DNA of 64,000 nucleotides, from positions 11,878-75,877 of the forward strand of contig CAYYHG010000001.1 of the NCBI GenBank assembly GCA_964471665.1, written 5' to 3'. A program made the translations under genes and the position numbers. The notes beneath the pieces are model-generated. The model saw only the letters and a program-made list of their open reading frames with translations. It was not told the origin of the DNA and made no database searches. Origin of the DNA: SW-9-67-25 sp964471665 (GTDB taxonomy: Archaea > Halobacteriota > Halobacteria > Halobacteriales > Haloarculaceae). Below are positions 26,053 to 33,808 of this stretch, piece after piece; position 1 is the stretch's first letter, and each line of letters opens with the position of its first letter.

Positions 26053-26859
26053 CTACTGGCCCAGGTACCAGACGGCGGCGACGACCGCGAGCACGAAGGC
26101 GCCGCCGGCGAAAAAGAGCAGTCCCGGCGGCAGGCTGGCGGCGGCCCCGACGGTCCCGTCGACGGCCTCCGGTGCCGGCGTGGAGGTGGCCACCGGTTCG
26201 GGAGTCACAGTCGGCGTGGCCATCGGTTCGGGAGTCGCTGTCGCGGTCACCTCTTCGGTCGGGGTTTCGAGTGTCTCGGGTGCCGGCGTCTCCGTCGCCT
26301 CTGCTGTGTCATCGCCCGTGACGCCGCCGCCGTCGCCGCCGTCCGCTCCGCTGGCGTCACCGTCGCCGACCGCGCCGCTATCGTCGCCAGCGCCGTCTCC
26401 GGCAGGGGTGTCGACCGAGAGGTCCCGGCCGAACAGTGCCTGGATTGCGAGGCTGGCGGCCGCGAGGGCGCCCAGCGCGCCGACGAGGCGCTGGAGTGCC
26501 GATCGGAGGACAGAGCCTTCCTCCTGGTCGCCGGCGAAGATGACCAGCGGCTGGTCGGCCGCCGCGTAGACGTCCATCTCCCGGCCCTTCGCGGAGTAGG
26601 CGGTGTCGACCACCTCGACGGCACCCGCCGACTCGAGGTTCTCGAGATGGTACTGGGCGTTCTGGAGAGACGTGTCCACCCGCTCTGCGAGTTCGGACGG
26701 CGGTGCGGGGTCGTCGTGGACCTCGGCGAGGAGATTCCGAGCCGTCTCTGAGGACAGCGCGGACAGCACCTCCTCGGCGTCTTCGCTGTCGACACCGATC
26801 ACGCGTGGTTCGGTGTCCTCCGCAGGAGACGCGTCGGGTCTGGAGGGCAGGAGCGACAT
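26053..26859 (-). CDS. ArsR-like winged-helix protein with C-terminal membrane anchor
   Basis: A 268-residue protein. Residues about 25-105 are an ArsR/HTH_20-type winged helix (LSALSSETARNLLAEVHDD, then SLQNAQYHLENLESAGAV). A hydrophobic segment (VGALGALAAASLAIQALFG) and a long Thr/Pro/Glu-rich spacer (repeated TPEPVAT-type units) lead to a final helix (LLFFAGGAFVLAVVAAVWYLG). The regulator is therefore membrane-tethered, perhaps with the spacer exposed outside. This layout recurs in haloarchaea; the signal is unknown. It is divergent from a tiny membrane protein. Confidence 0.85.
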   Translation of the reverse strand: MSLLPSRPDASPAEDTEPRVIGVDSEDAEEVLSALSSETARNLLAEVHDDPAPPSELAERVDTSLQNAQYHLENLESAGAVEVVDTAYSAKGREMDVYAAADQPLVIFAGDQEEGSVLRSALQRLVGALGALAAASLAIQALFGRDLSVDTPAGDGAGDDSGAVGDGDASGADGGDGGGVTGDDTAEATETPAPETLETPTEEVTATATPEPMATPTVTPEPVATSTPAPEAVDGTVGAAASLPPGLLFFAGGAFVLAVVAAVWYLGQ

Positions 26860-26955
26860 TGCTGGCGCGTTGTCGGGCCGCTGTGATTAGTCTTTTCTGA
26901 CGAACCGACCGGTCCCGGCGAAACCACTTTGCTTGCCCCCTCCCTATCCGGGAGC

Positions 26956-27096
26956 ATGGTCGACCTGATACTGTACGGGATCCTCGCTATCATCCTGCTT
27001 TTCGTTTTCTTCGCGTATCTGATGCTCCGCCGGACGGTGACCGGGTTCAAAGAGGGAGTCGAGGATGGAACCAGGGACGGGCAGCGGCGCAGGTAG
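26956..27096 (+). CDS. 46-residue single-helix membrane protein
   Basis: A small ORF from ATG 26956 to TAG 27094-27096. An N-terminal hydrophobic helix (LILYGILAIILLFVFFAYLML) is followed by a charged tail RRTVTGFKEGVEDGTRDGQ. Strong third-position GC and the helix-plus-basic-tail layout suggest a real protein; I recall similar short haloarchaeal proteins beside membrane-anchored HTH regulators like the divergent neighbour. Confidence 0.65.
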   Translation: MVDLILYGILAIILLFVFFAYLMLRRTVTGFKEGVEDGTRDGQRRR

Positions 27097-27147
27097 GCTC
27101 AACCCGAACCCACAACTGGTTTGCGCGTGCCGTCCACACGGGGATAT

Positions 27148-28230
27148 ATGGACCCGCGCATCCGCGAACACGCCACGGTGATCGCAGACCACTCGGTCGA
27201 CCTCCAGCCCGGCGACGACGTGGTTGTCGTCGCGCCGCCACAGGCAGCGGATCTGGTCGTCGCACTCCACGAAGTCCTCGGTGACCGGGGCGCGAACCCG
27301 CTCGTCGTCAGCGGCAACGACCGCTTCCAGCGGGCATATCTCCGTGCCGCAGACGACTTCGAGACGCCAGACCACGAGATGGCGCTCGTCGAGGGCGCCG
27401 ACGTCTACATCGCGATCCGTGCGAACGCGAACGTCACCGAAACCAGCGACGTCGCCCCCGAGACCAACGCCGCCTACCGGAAGGCAAAGCGACCGATCCT
27501 GGACGAACGCCTCTCCAAGCGGTGGTGTCTCACCCAGTATCCCGCCCCCGCGAACGCACAGCTCGCGGAGATGTCCACCGAAGCCTACGAGGACTTCGTC
27601 TGGGACGCTATCAACAAAGACTGGGAGGCCGTCCGCGAACACCAGTCCCAGATGGTCGAGATCCTCGACGGCGCCGACGAGGTCCGTATCCGGTCGGGCG
27701 GGACCACCGACGTCACGATGTCTGTCGCCGGCAACCCCACACTCAACGACTACGGCGAGAAGAACCTGCCCGGCGGCGAGGTGTTCACCGCGCCGCTCCC
27801 CGACTCGGTCGACGGTGAGGTCCTGTTCGACAAACCCCTCTACCACCAGGGCCGGGAGGTGACCGACGTCTCGCTCACCTTCGGCGACGGCGAAGTTGTC
27901 GACCACAGCGCCGACAAGAACGAACACGTGTTGACCGAAGTGTTGAACACCGACGAGGGCGCCAGCCGACTGGGCGAACTGGGAATCGGCATGAACCGCG
28001 ACATCGACCAGTTCACGTACAATATGCTCTTTGACGAGAAAATGGGCGACACCGTCCACATGGCCGTCGGACGGGCCTACGAGGACACCGTCGGCGAGGA
28101 CAACGAGCAAAACGAGTCTGCGGTTCACGTGGACATGATCGTGGACATGAGCGAGGATTCGACCATCGAGGTGGACGGGGACGTCGTCCAGCGGGACGGG
28201 ACCTTCCGGTTCGAAGACGGCGACCTCTAA
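27148..28230 (+). CDS. M29-type aminopeptidase
   Basis: A 360-residue metallo-aminopeptidase of the thermophilic M29 family (AmpS/PepS). Visible blocks include LPGGEVFTAPLPDSVDGEVLFD, ELGIGMNRDIDQFTYNMLFDEKMGDTVHMAVGRAY and SAVHVDMIVDM, which hold the two-metal ligands (Glu, His, Asp) of the family. It is a soluble peptidase for peptide turnover. The ATG at 27148 is chosen because the extra nine residues from an upstream start lack support. Confidence 0.92.
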   Translation: MDPRIREHATVIADHSVDLQPGDDVVVVAPPQAADLVVALHEVLGDRGANPLVVSGNDRFQRAYLRAADDFETPDHEMALVEGADVYIAIRANANVTETSDVAPETNAAYRKAKRPILDERLSKRWCLTQYPAPANAQLAEMSTEAYEDFVWDAINKDWEAVREHQSQMVEILDGADEVRIRSGGTTDVTMSVAGNPTLNDYGEKNLPGGEVFTAPLPDSVDGEVLFDKPLYHQGREVTDVSLTFGDGEVVDHSADKNEHVLTEVLNTDEGASRLGELGIGMNRDIDQFTYNMLFDEKMGDTVHMAVGRAYEDTVGEDNEQNESAVHVDMIVDMSEDSTIEVDGDVVQRDGTFRFEDGDL

Positions 28231-28297
28231 CTCCCGCGTGTGCGGTCGCCCGCGTCATCGCCATCGGTAAACCGCTCGGTGACCAACGGATCACAGC

Positions 28298-29128
28298 ATG
28301 ACTGGTCTCGCACTGGATCTCGACGAGGGACTCGCGGCCGTCGCCGGAGCCCAGCCACTCGTCCACGCGCTCACCAACAGCGTCACGACCAACGACGTGG
28401 CACAGGTCGTCCTCCACTGGGGAGGCCTGCCGGTCATGTCCCAGGACGACCGCGAGGTCGCCGACATGGTCGCCGCGGCGGCGGCCTGCCTGCTCAACAC
28501 GGGAACCCTCGACGCGACGAGCGAGGAAACGATGGTGCGGGCGGGCGAGGCAGCCGCCGAACACGGCGTCCCGGTGGTTCTCGATCCGGTCGGGGCCGGC
28601 GCGACGCCCACCCGGAGCCGCGTCGCCCGGCGGTTCGCGACCGGCCTCGATCCGGCGGTGATCAAGGGCAACGACGGCGAAGTGACGGCGCTCGCGGGCG
28701 AGGACGCGGCCGTGCGGGGCGTCGAATCGGTCGGCGAGTACGCCGACGTCGCCGAAACTGCACACGCCTGCGCACGCGAGTTCGACACTGTCGTCGTCGC
28801 GTCGGGCGCGACCGACATCGTGGCGACCACCGACGCCGCCTTCGAAGTCCGTGCGGGCCATCCGAAGATGGGTGCGGTCGTCGGCACGGGCTGTATGCTC
28901 GGCGCCACGATCGCCGCGTTCGCCGGCGTCGTCGACGACCCCGGACGCGCCGCTGTACTCGGGACGGTCGCGTTCGGACTGGCCGGTGAAGCAGCCGCCG
29001 ACGGCGCCTTCGGTTCCTACCACGGCCCTGCGAGCTACCACACCGCGTTCCTCGACGCGGTCGCTGGACTTGACGACGCCGCAGTCGACGACCCCGACAC
29101 GCGCGTCGATCGCGTCCTCCAGTCCTGA
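28298..29128 (+). CDS. thiM: Hydroxyethylthiazole kinase
   Basis: Phosphorylates 4-methyl-5-(2-hydroxyethyl)thiazole in thiamine salvage; 276 residues. Family blocks: HALTNSVTTNDVAQ near the N-terminus, VLDPVGAGAT, VIKGNDGEV, and GTGCMLGATIAAF with the catalytic cysteine. The usual partner thiE is not adjacent. I see no TPP riboswitch in the 67-bp leader. The TGA stop at 29126-29128 is also the left repeat of the following palindromic element. Confidence 0.94.
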   Translation: MTGLALDLDEGLAAVAGAQPLVHALTNSVTTNDVAQVVLHWGGLPVMSQDDREVADMVAAAAACLLNTGTLDATSEETMVRAGEAAAEHGVPVVLDPVGAGATPTRSRVARRFATGLDPAVIKGNDGEVTALAGEDAAVRGVESVGEYADVAETAHACAREFDTVVVASGATDIVATTDAAFEVRAGHPKMGAVVGTGCMLGATIAAFAGVVDDPGRAAVLGTVAFGLAGEAAADGAFGSYHGPASYHTAFLDAVAGLDDAAVDDPDTRVDRVLQS

Positions 29129-29204
29129 TACTGCCGGTAATAAGCCCGTGAGTAATTTCGATCCCGTGGGGTCGAATATCTCCACGTCGTTATGGCCGGC
29201 AGTA
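29129..29204. mobile_element. Palindromic mini-element, family P1, TGA-flanked
   Basis: Ends TACTGCCGGTAATAA and TTATGGCCGGCAGTA, flanked by TGA at 29126-29128 (the thiM stop) and 29205-29207. The centre GATCCC..GGGGTC keeps pairing although its bases differ from other copies. Between 29208 and 29407 I see only a doubtful 43-codon ORF (29280-29411, plus strand) and no clear gene. Confidence 0.85.
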
Positions 29205-29407
29205 TGAGAGGGAGCTGTCTGACGACGACTGTTCGGCCGACCAGTATCTGCCACACAGTCAGCACTCGTTTTATCGACTGTGATAGAAGTCTCCGACCCT
29301 GAACGGGCAGACACGGCAGCCCCTGTTCCCGGATCGGTCGTCGCCTTCCTCTCGGTGACGAACGCGCTGCCCGGCGTCGGCGCCGGTGCCTTCGGCGTGT
29401 CCGGCGT

Positions 29408-30397
29408 CTAGTCGAGGTCGCTCCCGCTGGCCCGTGTCTCTCCGGCACGGAGGCGGTGGAACGTCGACGCGTACCGGCGGAGTTTCCGGATCAAGAACAG
29501 ACCCCAGATGGTGTCGTAGACGAGCACGTACCCCAGGAATCCGACGATCGGTGGCACCTCCAGTAGCGTCGCGATCAGTCCTGATCCGACGCCGACCGTC
29601 GTGTTGTAGGTCGCGTGGATGAACGCAGCGAGAAGCAGGCCCTTCACGACAATCGGCCCGCGCCGGTCTGGGTTGAACTTCGCGAGGCCGAGGTAGTAGC
29701 CCGCGACCGCCGAGTAGATGACGTGGCCCGGACCCGCGAGTGCGCGAACGGCGGTGATCGAGCCGCCGGCCCCGATAACGGCCGCGAGGCCGGCGTCCAT
29801 GCCGATGTCGCCGAGCTGCCTGGCGATGAAAATCGAGTTCTCGACGGTCGCAAAGCCCAGCCCGGCCATCGCGCCGTAGACGGCGCCGTCGACGACACAG
29901 TCGAACGAGTCTTTGCCGTAGGCGTACAGCCGGACTGCCAGGAGTTTCACGGCTTCCTCCGTGGGCCCGACCACGACAAAGAAGAACACTGCCATCCCGA
30001 GAAACCCGAGCGGATCGAAGGCCGGTTGCAGCACCGAGTTGACGACGGCAGCGAAACTCGCGGTCAGGATGCCCAGCAGGAACGTCGCGACCAGCAGTCG
30101 GAGCGGTTCCGCGCTTGTTGTGTCGCTGACGTAGACGTAGGCGGCGAGCCCGAAGGCCGGAAGCGCCGAAAACACTGTCAGGATCCCGACCTGGGGATCC
30201 ACGAGCGCGGACAGACCCCCGATCCCGAGCAGGACGAGAAAGGCCGTCAGGACGACGATTGTCCAGGCCGCCCGGAGGACGAACCTGTGGACCGTCACGG
30301 CCAGCCTGTCCAGGCGAGTGCGTTGCTCCCACGTCGCGATGTCGTAGAGGTCGACTTCCTCGTCCGCGAGGTCCTCGACTGGATCCCGCTCGGCCAT
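29408..30397 (-). CDS. PrsW-family intramembrane metalloprotease
   Basis: A 329-residue polytopic membrane protein of the PrsW/CAAX-protease-related (M82) family. Catalytic signatures are GPTEEAVKLLA (EE..K), FATVENSIF (E..N), HVIYSAVAGYYLG and HATYN. Eight or so helices are likely. In Bacillus PrsW cleaves an anti-sigma factor; archaea lack that target, so the substrate is unknown. I start it at 30397 because an upstream ATG at 30439 adds a poor segment and a TATA-like CAATTAG lies about 27 nt before 30397. Confidence 0.88.
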   Translation of the reverse strand: MAERDPVEDLADEEVDLYDIATWEQRTRLDRLAVTVHRFVLRAAWTIVVLTAFLVLLGIGGLSALVDPQVGILTVFSALPAFGLAAYVYVSDTTSAEPLRLLVATFLLGILTASFAAVVNSVLQPAFDPLGFLGMAVFFFVVVGPTEEAVKLLAVRLYAYGKDSFDCVVDGAVYGAMAGLGFATVENSIFIARQLGDIGMDAGLAAVIGAGGSITAVRALAGPGHVIYSAVAGYYLGLAKFNPDRRGPIVVKGLLLAAFIHATYNTTVGVGSGLIATLLEVPPIVGFLGYVLVYDTIWGLFLIRKLRRYASTFHRLRAGETRASGSDLD

Positions 30398-30505
30398 ACT
30401 GTCCGTTCGGACACCAGCACCTAATTGTTCCGTTGCCATTTCCCGATCCTGTTACACGACCTCGAATCGTTTACTTTCAAATGGCTCTGTCCCATGCGCG
30501 GGTGT

Positions 30506-30830
30506 ATGCCAGATCCTGATGGTCCCGGCGTCCTGGAGGCGCTCGCGTCCCTGCCGACCGTCGCCCACCCGACCGTCTCGCCCGGCAGAGACAGGGTGGC
30601 GCTCTACTATACCGGTCGACGTAAGCCCTGATACTTTTAGCCGGGAATGTCCGGCTGAGAAGTATCAAAAGTTACGTCGACCGGTATACGACGGGTCGGG
30701 ACGGAACGAACTCCACGTCCTCGACGCGCCACTGCTGGTCGCTCACGGCGTCAACGACAGCCGCGTGCCGGTCTCGCAGGTCCGCGTCTTCCGGGACAGA
30801 CTCCTCGCGGCGTCTCGGCTCCGGGAGCGA
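30506..30830 (+). pseudogene. Decayed S9 (prolyl oligopeptidase-type) peptidase
   Basis: The N-terminal segment (LASLPTVAHPTVSPGRDRVALYY) matches the start of haloarchaeal S9 beta-propeller peptidases. It is interrupted at Tyr-Tyr by a 77-bp palindromic element, resumes as DGSGRNELHVLD, and then joins directly to the catalytic-domain end (APLLVAHGVNDSRVPVSQ) with roughly 500 codons missing. Removing the element and one TA restores the frame. The protein cannot be functional. Confidence 0.75.
30610..30686. mobile_element. TA-flanked palindromic element (P4) inside the S9 pseudogene
   Basis: Ends TACCGGTCGACGTAA and TTACGTCGACCGGTA flanked by TA on each side (30608-30609, 30687-30688). An inner palindrome (GATACTT..AAGTATC and AGCCGG..CCGGCT) follows. 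It is unrelated in sequence to P1-P3, and TA duplication fits an IS630/mariner-like or similar origin. Confidence 0.75.
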
Positions 30831-30848
30831 GTGAGAAGCCGGAGCCAG

Positions 30849-31448
30849 TCAGCGAGGGAGCCGCGCGAAGGCGAACTCGGTGCTGGAGCCCAGCGGGTCG
30901 TCGGCCGTCACGGTCCGGACGTCGGTGAATCCGGCGTCGCGAAGCTGCGCGAGCGTCCGGTCACGTCCCGGCGCCGAGAAGAACATCTTCCCGCCCATCC
31001 ACCCCCGCCGGGTCGTCTCGAACCGGCTCCCAGGCAGTGTCATCAGCAGGCGGCCGCCCGGTCGAAGCACGCGAGCGAACTCCACGTATACTGCCGGGTG
31101 GCGGTCCCGAACCACGTGGAAGACTGCGTGGTAGGCGGTGATTGCGTCGACCGCCGCGTCCGCGACCGGAAGTGTCGACATCTCGCCTTGCACCAGCCGC
31201 GCGGCCGGCACTGTCCTGGCTGCGAGTTCGAGCGCACGACGGGAGACGTCGACCCCGACGCTTCCCGCGGGCAGGTTGGCCAGCGTCCGTGCGCCGTCGG
31301 CCGGGCCGATGTCGAGAACCAGCGGATCCTCGGGCAGGTCGGCCACCAGCTCCTCGAGGAGGTCTGCGTCGGAGCCGTCTGGATCCCTGCGGGCTGTGTA
31401 CGTCTCCGCGATGTCGTCCCACGCGCGGCGTACCTCGTTGCGGTCCAT
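30849..31448 (-). CDS. Class I SAM-dependent methyltransferase
   Basis: A 199-residue methyltransferase. Motif I appears as LVLDIGPADGARTL, a weaker form of the usual DxGxGxG; later come GVDVSRRALELA, MSTLPVADAAVDAITAYHAVFHV and VLRPGGRLLMTLPG. The substrate cannot be predicted. The start at 31448 gives the natural opening RNEVRRAWDDIAETYTARR; the longer frame runs into the neighbouring region. Its 3' end lies right beside the S9 pseudogene remnant. Confidence 0.85.
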   Translation of the reverse strand: MDRNEVRRAWDDIAETYTARRDPDGSDADLLEELVADLPEDPLVLDIGPADGARTLANLPAGSVGVDVSRRALELAARTVPAARLVQGEMSTLPVADAAVDAITAYHAVFHVVRDRHPAVYVEFARVLRPGGRLLMTLPGSRFETTRRGWMGGKMFFSAPGRDRTLAQLRDAGFTDVRTVTADDPLGSSTEFAFARLPR

Positions 31449-31567
31449 ACGTTGCCCGCGGGACTCTCGCCCAATGAATCCTCTCACAGCGGTACTTGCT
31501 GGGCACATTTTGTCGGCGGTATTCCAGGTGAGCCTTTACCGGAGGTCCCAAGAAAGTGTCTGAAAAA

Positions 31568-31671
31568 TAGTCCCGCCTGGATTCGAACCAGGGTCGCGAG
31601 CCATTTCCCGGGTAGAGCGTGTCTCTGTCCCGTCCAGAAGCTCGCAGGATTGGCCACTACCCCACGGGACT
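31568..31671 (-). tRNA. tRNA-Gln (anticodon CTG) with 31-nt intron
   Basis: Acceptor arms AGTCCCG/CGGGACT and a T arm CCTGG-TTCGAAT-CCAGG fold normally. The anticodon stem CGAGC/GCTCG closes a TTCTGG loop that is interrupted after position 37 by a 31-nt insert, at the canonical archaeal intron site. Removing it leaves a 73-nt tRNA reading CAG. CCA is not encoded. Confidence 0.9.
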
Positions 31672-31697
31672 TCAGGTAGACGAACGTCTGTGATTCA

Positions 31698-32313
31698 CTA
31701 AACGCTGTCGGTTTCGCGGGGCGGTGTCGGTGGATTGTAGTGTTCAACCCGATGGCAGTTGGCGCAGAGAACAATACACTGCTCGATCTCGTCAGCGATT
31801 CTCTCTCGAATACCCGTAATTGACCATTTTGGCGACACCGAGTTCCACCTCCTCCTCATCGAGATGGTGGAAACCAAGTGCCGGAGGGCGGCCTTCGCCA
31901 CACCGCTTGCATTCCCGTTCCTCTCGCTTCATTTCGTGGAGCCACTGTCGTAGTTCCTGGCGATGTCGTTCTTTCCGGTCGATCCAGTCCTGTCGGTTCT
32001 TGTAGTACCATCGCTGCTGCCCGCTGATGGTGGTTGCTGTAAGCCATTATCGGATCGACCGCAGGACGCGCGGTCGAAACGGTAATTCGGTACAGCAATC
32101 ACTATCTGTACCGATTGATATCGTGTCTTGACGTGTGACAGAGTCACGTTCGGGTGGATATGAGTTCTTCTCACTCCGCGTCGTCCGGTATCTCCACCCA
32201 ATCCGGTTTCGGTTGTCCATCCATTCCACTGTTTGCACCTTGTTCGAACGTCTCCAGGCCGGCTTTCTCTTTTGCCTCGTTCCAGCCACCGAGACACTTC
32301 ATGGTCAGTGACG
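31698..32313 (-). pseudogene. Broken HNH homing-endonuclease-like gene
   Basis: Two fragments of one haloarchaeal HNH protein. The first (32174-32313) encodes MKCLGGWNEAKEKAGLETFE, a homing-endonuclease-associated repeat, through PKPDWVEIPDDAE to a premature stop. The second (31698-about 32027) encodes QQRWYYKNRQDW, the zinc-like CKRC, GFHHL, and the HNH end CIVLCANCHRVEHY. A palindromic element and extra sequence sit between them, and a lost GA in a GA run near 31800 shifts the frame. Confidence 0.7.
32028..32104. mobile_element. Degraded P2 element inside the HNH pseudogene
   Basis: Arms TGGTGGTTGCTGTAA and TACAGCAATCACTA with the conserved inner CGACCGC/GCGGTCG stem. The 3-bp flanks (TGA, TCT) no longer match. 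Confidence 0.7.
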
Positions 32314-32530
32314 CCGGCAGAGATAGCGTCGCTGGCGACAGTTTCGCTGCCCTTGCCGGTAAAGAGAATAAACGGGAGGTCGGGATATTCCGCTCGGACA
32401 GCCTCGAAAAATTCGATCTTCCAGATGGTAGACAGTCAACTCGGCTGCCGAGTAGAGATCCATCTGCCGAAGTTGTGGGCACGGTATCTTCCGGTTTTCG
32501 TATAGCGACATACCATATACTGGCACGACG
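32312..32530 (-). pseudogene. Decayed response-regulator receiver fragment
   Basis: In one minus frame 32312-32421 reads KIEFFEAVRAEYPDLPFILF, TGKGSETVASDAISAGVTD, the second half of a haloarchaeal receiver (REC) domain. Upstream (to about 32530) the phospho-acceptor region is deleted and out of frame (a trace SRVDC remains). It abuts the HNH fragment. It is not functional. Confidence 0.6.
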
Positions 32531-32566
32531 CGCCGTGTTTTTACGAATCGGCCGAGTACGGCTGCT

Positions 32567-33478
32567 ATGGTCGAGAACGTGGCGAGTGAGTTGGCGGATC
32601 TCGAACCGGCGGATTTCTATCTGCTGTCGGGAGTCGAACAGGGGATGCGCTTCTCGGAGTGGGTCGCCCGGCAGAAACTGCCCGACTTCGCGGATCTCAC
32701 GCCGGAGGAGGTCGACTACCGGCTGGATCGCTGCGAGCGCCGGGGATTGCTCGAGCGCAAGACCATCCAGTACGAGGGCTTTCGGCTCACCTTCGAGGGG
32801 TACGACGCGCTCGCCCTGCACACGTTCGTCGAACGCGACACCATCGACGGGATGGGCGCGCCGCTGGGCGTGGGCAAGGAGAGCGACGTCTACGAGGTCC
32901 GGTCGTACAAGCCCCTGGCGCTGAAGTTCCACCGCGAGGGGTACACGGAGTTTCGGGCGGTCAACCGCGAACGGGAGTACACCGCCGACCGCGACCACGT
33001 CTCCTGGATGTACACCGCCCGGAAGGCTGCCGAACGCGAACACGAGGCCCTCGAGACGCTGTACCCCGACGTCTCGGTGCCCCGGCCAGTCGATTACAAC
33101 CGCCACGCCATCGTCATGGACCTGATCGACGGCGTCGAACTCGCCCGGACGAAACTCGAACCCGGCCAGGTCGTCCCGATCCTGGAGTTGATTCTCGCAG
33201 AGATGGCGACTGCACACGCCCGTGGCTTCGTCCACGCCGACATGAGCGAGTACAACGTCTTCGTCACCGAGAACGGCGTCGTGGTCTTCGACTGGCCGCA
33301 GTCGGTGCCGGCCGACCACGAGAACGCCACCGAACTGCTCGAACGCGACGTCGAGAACATCGTCGGCTACTTCGGGCGCAAGTATCCCGACCGGATCGGC
33401 GGTGTTGATACCCGGGCGCTGGCCGACGCCCTGACCCGGTCCGAGTCTGTCGACGTCCGCGAGTTTCTCGTCGGCTGA
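32567..33478 (+). CDS. rio2: Rio2-type serine/threonine kinase
   Basis: Atypical kinase/ATPase acting in small-subunit ribosome maturation; 303 residues. An N-terminal winged helix (about 1-85) marks Rio2 as opposed to Rio1. The kinase part has a P-loop LGVGKESDVYEV, Lys in LALKFH, the catalytic loop HADMSEYNVFV and the metal-binding VFDWPQ. A T-rich TATA box (32536-32542) lies about 28 nt before the ATG. The TGA stop is shared with the left repeat of the next element. Confidence 0.94.
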   Translation: MVENVASELADLEPADFYLLSGVEQGMRFSEWVARQKLPDFADLTPEEVDYRLDRCERRGLLERKTIQYEGFRLTFEGYDALALHTFVERDTIDGMGAPLGVGKESDVYEVRSYKPLALKFHREGYTEFRAVNREREYTADRDHVSWMYTARKAAEREHEALETLYPDVSVPRPVDYNRHAIVMDLIDGVELARTKLEPGQVVPILELILAEMATAHARGFVHADMSEYNVFVTENGVVVFDWPQSVPADHENATELLERDVENIVGYFGRKYPDRIGGVDTRALADALTRSESVDVREFLVG

Positions 33479-33554
33479 TCGTGACTGCTGTCGTTCTGCA
33501 CCAGATCGCCAGACGTCGGCTGCCCGATCCTGAAAACGGCGACAGTCGTCTCTC
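33479..33554. mobile_element. Diverged P2 element, TGA-flanked
   Basis: Arms TCGTGACTGCTGTCG and CGACAGTCGTCTCTC pair only partly, but the flanking TGA pair (33476-33478, the rio2 stop, and 33555-33557) remains. Confidence 0.6.
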
Positions 33555-33640
33555 TGACACCGGTCTATCCCGTCCGGGACTCCGTTCTCGATACATCGCA
33601 TGCTGCTATAGAAAATGGGGGGCTGATCGACCTGGAGTGA

Positions 33641-33725
33641 GTATCGTGAGAGTTGTAATTCAGTACGGGATCGACCGCACGAACGCGGGCGATCGACCCG
33701 GGACAAAGCTACAACTGTCACTGTA
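33641..33725. mobile_element. P2-like palindromic element
   Basis: Arms ATCGTGAGAGTTGTA and TACAACTGTCACTGT with the interior GTACGGGATCGACCGC shared with P2. It directly abuts the P3 copy. The interval 33558-33640 shows nothing that I can support. Confidence 0.6.
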
Positions 33726-33728
33726 TCA

Positions 33729-33808
33729 TAGGGACGGTTGTAGCCGTTTTCCAGGACAACCGCCCGTAGTCGTGCGGGTGATCCGGTAAAGAGCTACAAC
33801 CGTCCCTA
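33729..33808. mobile_element. Palindromic mini-element, family P3, TCA-flanked
   Basis: Ends TAGGGACGGTTGTAG and CTACAACCGTCCCTA; TCA at 33726-33728 and 33809-33811, the latter being the complement of the E1 beta stop codon. It is inverted relative to the near-identical copy at 24805-24884. Confidence 0.88.

Noticed and set aside
28231..28297. A TPP riboswitch before thiM.
   Set aside because: None of the conserved CUGAGA/ACCUGA-type core is present in this short leader.
29280..29411. A 43-codon plus-strand ORF (GTG start) between thiM and the PrsW gene.
   Set aside because: No promoter at proper spacing and no recognisable sequence; it overlaps the PrsW stop. It could still be a small protein, but I cannot support it.
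32171..33721. A 516-codon minus-strand frame across rio2.
   Set aside because: Most of it is antisense to the clearly coding rio2 gene. Only its C-terminal end (32174-32313) is meaningful, as part of the HNH pseudogene.
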